NCBI GenBank assembly: GCA_003260075.1
Contig: QLIY01000389.1
Location: 76,994 to 140,993 of the forward strand
DNA: 64,000 nt
From: Phallusia mammillata
Lineage: Eukaryota; Chordata; Ascidiacea; Phlebobranchia; Ascidiidae
Direction: 5' to 3'
The position numbers and the translations under genes are program-made. The stretch's first letter is position 1. Every line of letters starts with the position of its first letter. Below the pieces are notes generated by a model. It searched no databases and had not been told where the DNA came from. It worked only from the letters and a program-made list of their open reading frames with translations. Positions 62,001 through 64,000 of the stretch are shown one piece after another.

Positions 62001-63879
62001 TTAAGATATGGGGCATGGGTAAATTTTCAATAAATAGCTCAATTTGAGGTAGACTGAAAGGTAAACTACCAAGAATGCTCGGCATATATATATATATGTG
62101 TTCAACAGGTGTCAGTAACCAATGTGCTTGGCCAAGCGATCCCCAAACTGACTGTAAAAGTTGATTCCGTCGTTCGCTCAACTGATAATGAGGTCATCAT
62201 GTCAAATGTTCCTTTCCAATTCGACGCTGCCAAAAACAACTACAAACTCCTCTTCTGGAAAGACAAACCAGCCAGCGGCTTCTATGACGTCATTCTGATG
62301 TAAGGCTTGTGCTTAAAATCCTATATTAATAATGTTTTACTACTTTTAATGTGTCAGTGGTGATTGATAGATATAGGAGGTTAGGTTATTCTACTCAAAT
62401 ATTGATACTTTGCGCAAACTTTAAAGTTTGAAAAAAATGCTGTATAACCTGTTGTTACGTCATATCAAAGTGACGTCATTATGTCAACATCTGACATGTT
62501 TGAAGAAACACCTAGGGCCCAAAAAGGTTTTGCAGTTTTGGCAGAAAAACTTACAATTTTCACTTTTATTGCAGCGTGTCGTCCCCATCCAAACCGCTAG
62601 TGGGCGTTTCTGACATTGAGTTCCGTGTGAAAGTTACCACCAAGATTGCGATCACCAACGTTGAATTGGGAACTGGCGAGAAGGAATCCAGTGGTGCAGA
62701 TTTGAAAACGTAAAACTTATGATCATTAACTGTCAGTTGGTTTAAACCTAAAAAGTATTTCTTCTGACAAATGTATTTCTTGCACTAACATTTCAATCTG
62801 AGTTTGTCATGACAAATAACTGTAGAATTGTGCCTTAAAAATACTAGATAAAAATCAGAAATAAGTACGGCATCAACGTCGGTAAAACATAATAGCCACG
62901 CCAAACGGCTAGTTGATACCTACAACTATATGTTGTCGAAAACCATGTTCTAACAGCAATGGCATTTGACACAGAGCTATGTTTGTTTTGCTGATTTTGC
63001 TGGTGTTTATAGTGTTAACTACCCGAAACCGGCCGAAGACTTCAAGGCTGACCAACAGCAACGAATTGTCATGAAGTTCCAAGTGAAAGACTTGAACGCT
63101 GGCACTGCTATGAAACCCCATCAGGTTAGTTTATGTGCATTTTTTATAAATCTGGTTAACCGCATCATCCGTTTAAATAGAGATTGTATCACCAAACTCC
63201 CAACCAAGGCCATTAAAAGCGAAAATCGTCTTTAAGATTTTTTTCAAAATTCGGAACCAATGTCAAAAAAGTGCCTAATCCAAATCATATTAAAAAAATA
63301 TAGTTTGTAACTTTTGTTTCAGTATAGTATTGCAATTATCAAACAATGGCGTTTAATAAAAGCTCATTACGTTTTATGATCTGATTTGAGCTCATAACTT
63401 TATACATTACACTTTTTTGTGACAATCGTTTTTTTGGGATATTACAAAATAAATAGTATTTTCTTGTAGCCTGCTACAAAGCATTGAGTATTTTTGGGGC
63501 CTATTCAAATACAGTACCGACTAAAAACAATCCAGGTTAAAATAAGTATCATTTAAGATTCAAAATAAAATTATACTCTTTGTTTCTGAAGTTACGTACA
63601 AACAAGTTCATCTGCTTTTGTGTTATCAAACTCTGCTTACTAAACAAAACAGTGTAACAGCATTTTATCACCACTTTGCAGGCTTTTGTCCGTTTTGTAC
63701 ACGAGCGTAGCGGACAGGAGGTAATATTTGTGGCTGAACCTGACAAAACTTCAACATACAAGTTCGAAGTTGATTTGGCGACCGCCGGAGCTGATCAGTT
63801 CAACTCTGTCACCGGCAAATATTCCATGCACCTTATTGTCGGTGACGCCGCTATCTCCAACCCAGTGTTTTGGAACTTT
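59030..63879 (+). CDS. RPN2: Ribophorin II, oligosaccharyltransferase subunit (5' 12 exons, partial)
   Basis: A subunit of the ER complex that N-glycosylates nascent proteins. Exons 59030-59042, 59246-59343, 59429-59521, 59715-59810, 60031-60142, 60438-60580, 61016-61150, 61549-61728, 62109-62299, 62575-62709, 63013-63124 and 63682-63879 join in frame to 502 codons. The human protein has 631, so the C-terminal membrane segments lie beyond the window. The first 19 residues form a signal peptide split by an intron after four codons. Family matches include KSLCSVFYAATTLA, SGFYDVILI, MKPHQAFVRFV and GQEVIFVAEPDK. Intron 3 uses a GC donor (CAG/GCAAGT at 59522). Exon 6 has a weak GTGTGC donor, and an 80-base duplicate with an N follows it. 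The call is secure. Confidence 0.95.
60565..60725 (+). repeat. Exact 80-bp duplication joined by a single N
   Basis: 60565-60644 (the last 16 bases of RPN2 exon 6 plus intron) is repeated exactly at 60646-60725, with an ambiguous base at 60645. This looks like two contig ends placed side by side without merging their overlap. It does not change the RPN2 reading if the first copy's donor is used. Confidence 0.9.
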
Positions 63880-63970
63880 GTAAGTTTTAAACCATTAAAG
63901 TTTAAATGGCTCATTTTGTACTGACAGTAATAACAGTAATAAAGCAATTTCTCAACATATGCCTATAGAG

Positions 63971-64000
63971 CAGGGGTGGGCAACATACGGCCCGCGGGCC
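63971..64000. mobile_element. Left end of another hAT-type element, cut by the window edge
   Basis: CAGGGGTGGGCAAC followed by GC-rich CGGCCCGCGGGCC matches the ends at 25705 and 46868. The preceding 8-mer is CTATAGAG. It is in the RPN2 intron after exon 12. Confidence 0.6.

Overview
The window is animal nuclear DNA. It is AT-rich, every protein gene is split by spliceosomal introns of a few hundred to about 3,000 bases, and the recognisable proteins (CPT1, SLC25A32, ribophorin II) look chordate or invertebrate-deuterostome in sequence. The compact genes, high divergence between neighbouring sequence copies and many small hAT/Tigger-type elements would fit an ascidian tunicate. That assignment is inference; no marker gene proves it.

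Layout. On the minus strand: the partial end of an unrecognised multi-pass membrane protein (3-688); a complete 16-exon carnitine palmitoyltransferase 1 gene (19071 down to 3394, 767 residues); and a complete 7-exon SLC25A32-type mitochondrial carrier (26543 down to 23688, 296 residues). On the plus strand: a complete 8-exon secreted FG-GAP/VCBS beta-propeller protein (27953-34722); a gene-poor stretch of about 17 kb with transposon relics (34.8-52 kb); a 6-exon gene for a small basic, Ser/Thr-rich protein that I do not recognise (51999-56516); and the first 12 coding exons of ribophorin II, RPN2 (59030 to beyond the window). SLC25A32 and the FG-GAP gene are divergent and share about 1 kb of upstream DNA holding a CRE and a CACGTG box. 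CPT1 and SLC25A32 both serve mitochondrial metabolism (fatty-acyl entry, folate/flavin-type transport), but nothing shows that they are co-regulated. RPN2 and the FG-GAP protein belong to the secretory pathway.

Two signals stand out. First, CPT1 carries two homologous, equal-length (114 bp), phase-0 exons for the same part of the catalytic domain, an arrangement expected for mutually exclusive splicing around the acyl/carnitine pocket. Second, the window holds 36 homopolymer C or G tracts, mostly exactly 10-12 long. Most lie at the junction of two near-identical adjacent copies. All 23 tracts left of about 32 kb are C and all 13 right of about 36 kb are G, so the polarity switches once. Read along the G strand the order is always copy, G-run, copy, pointing outward from 32-36 kb. 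Untemplated dG with backward re-copying could give this, but outward contig extension with poly-G read tails and unmerged heterozygous overlaps could give the same pattern. An 80-bp duplication joined by a single N inside RPN2 favours the artefact reading. Other notable items are two hammerhead-ribozyme-like motifs inside unrelated inverted-repeat arms and several hAT elements with intact 8-bp target duplications.
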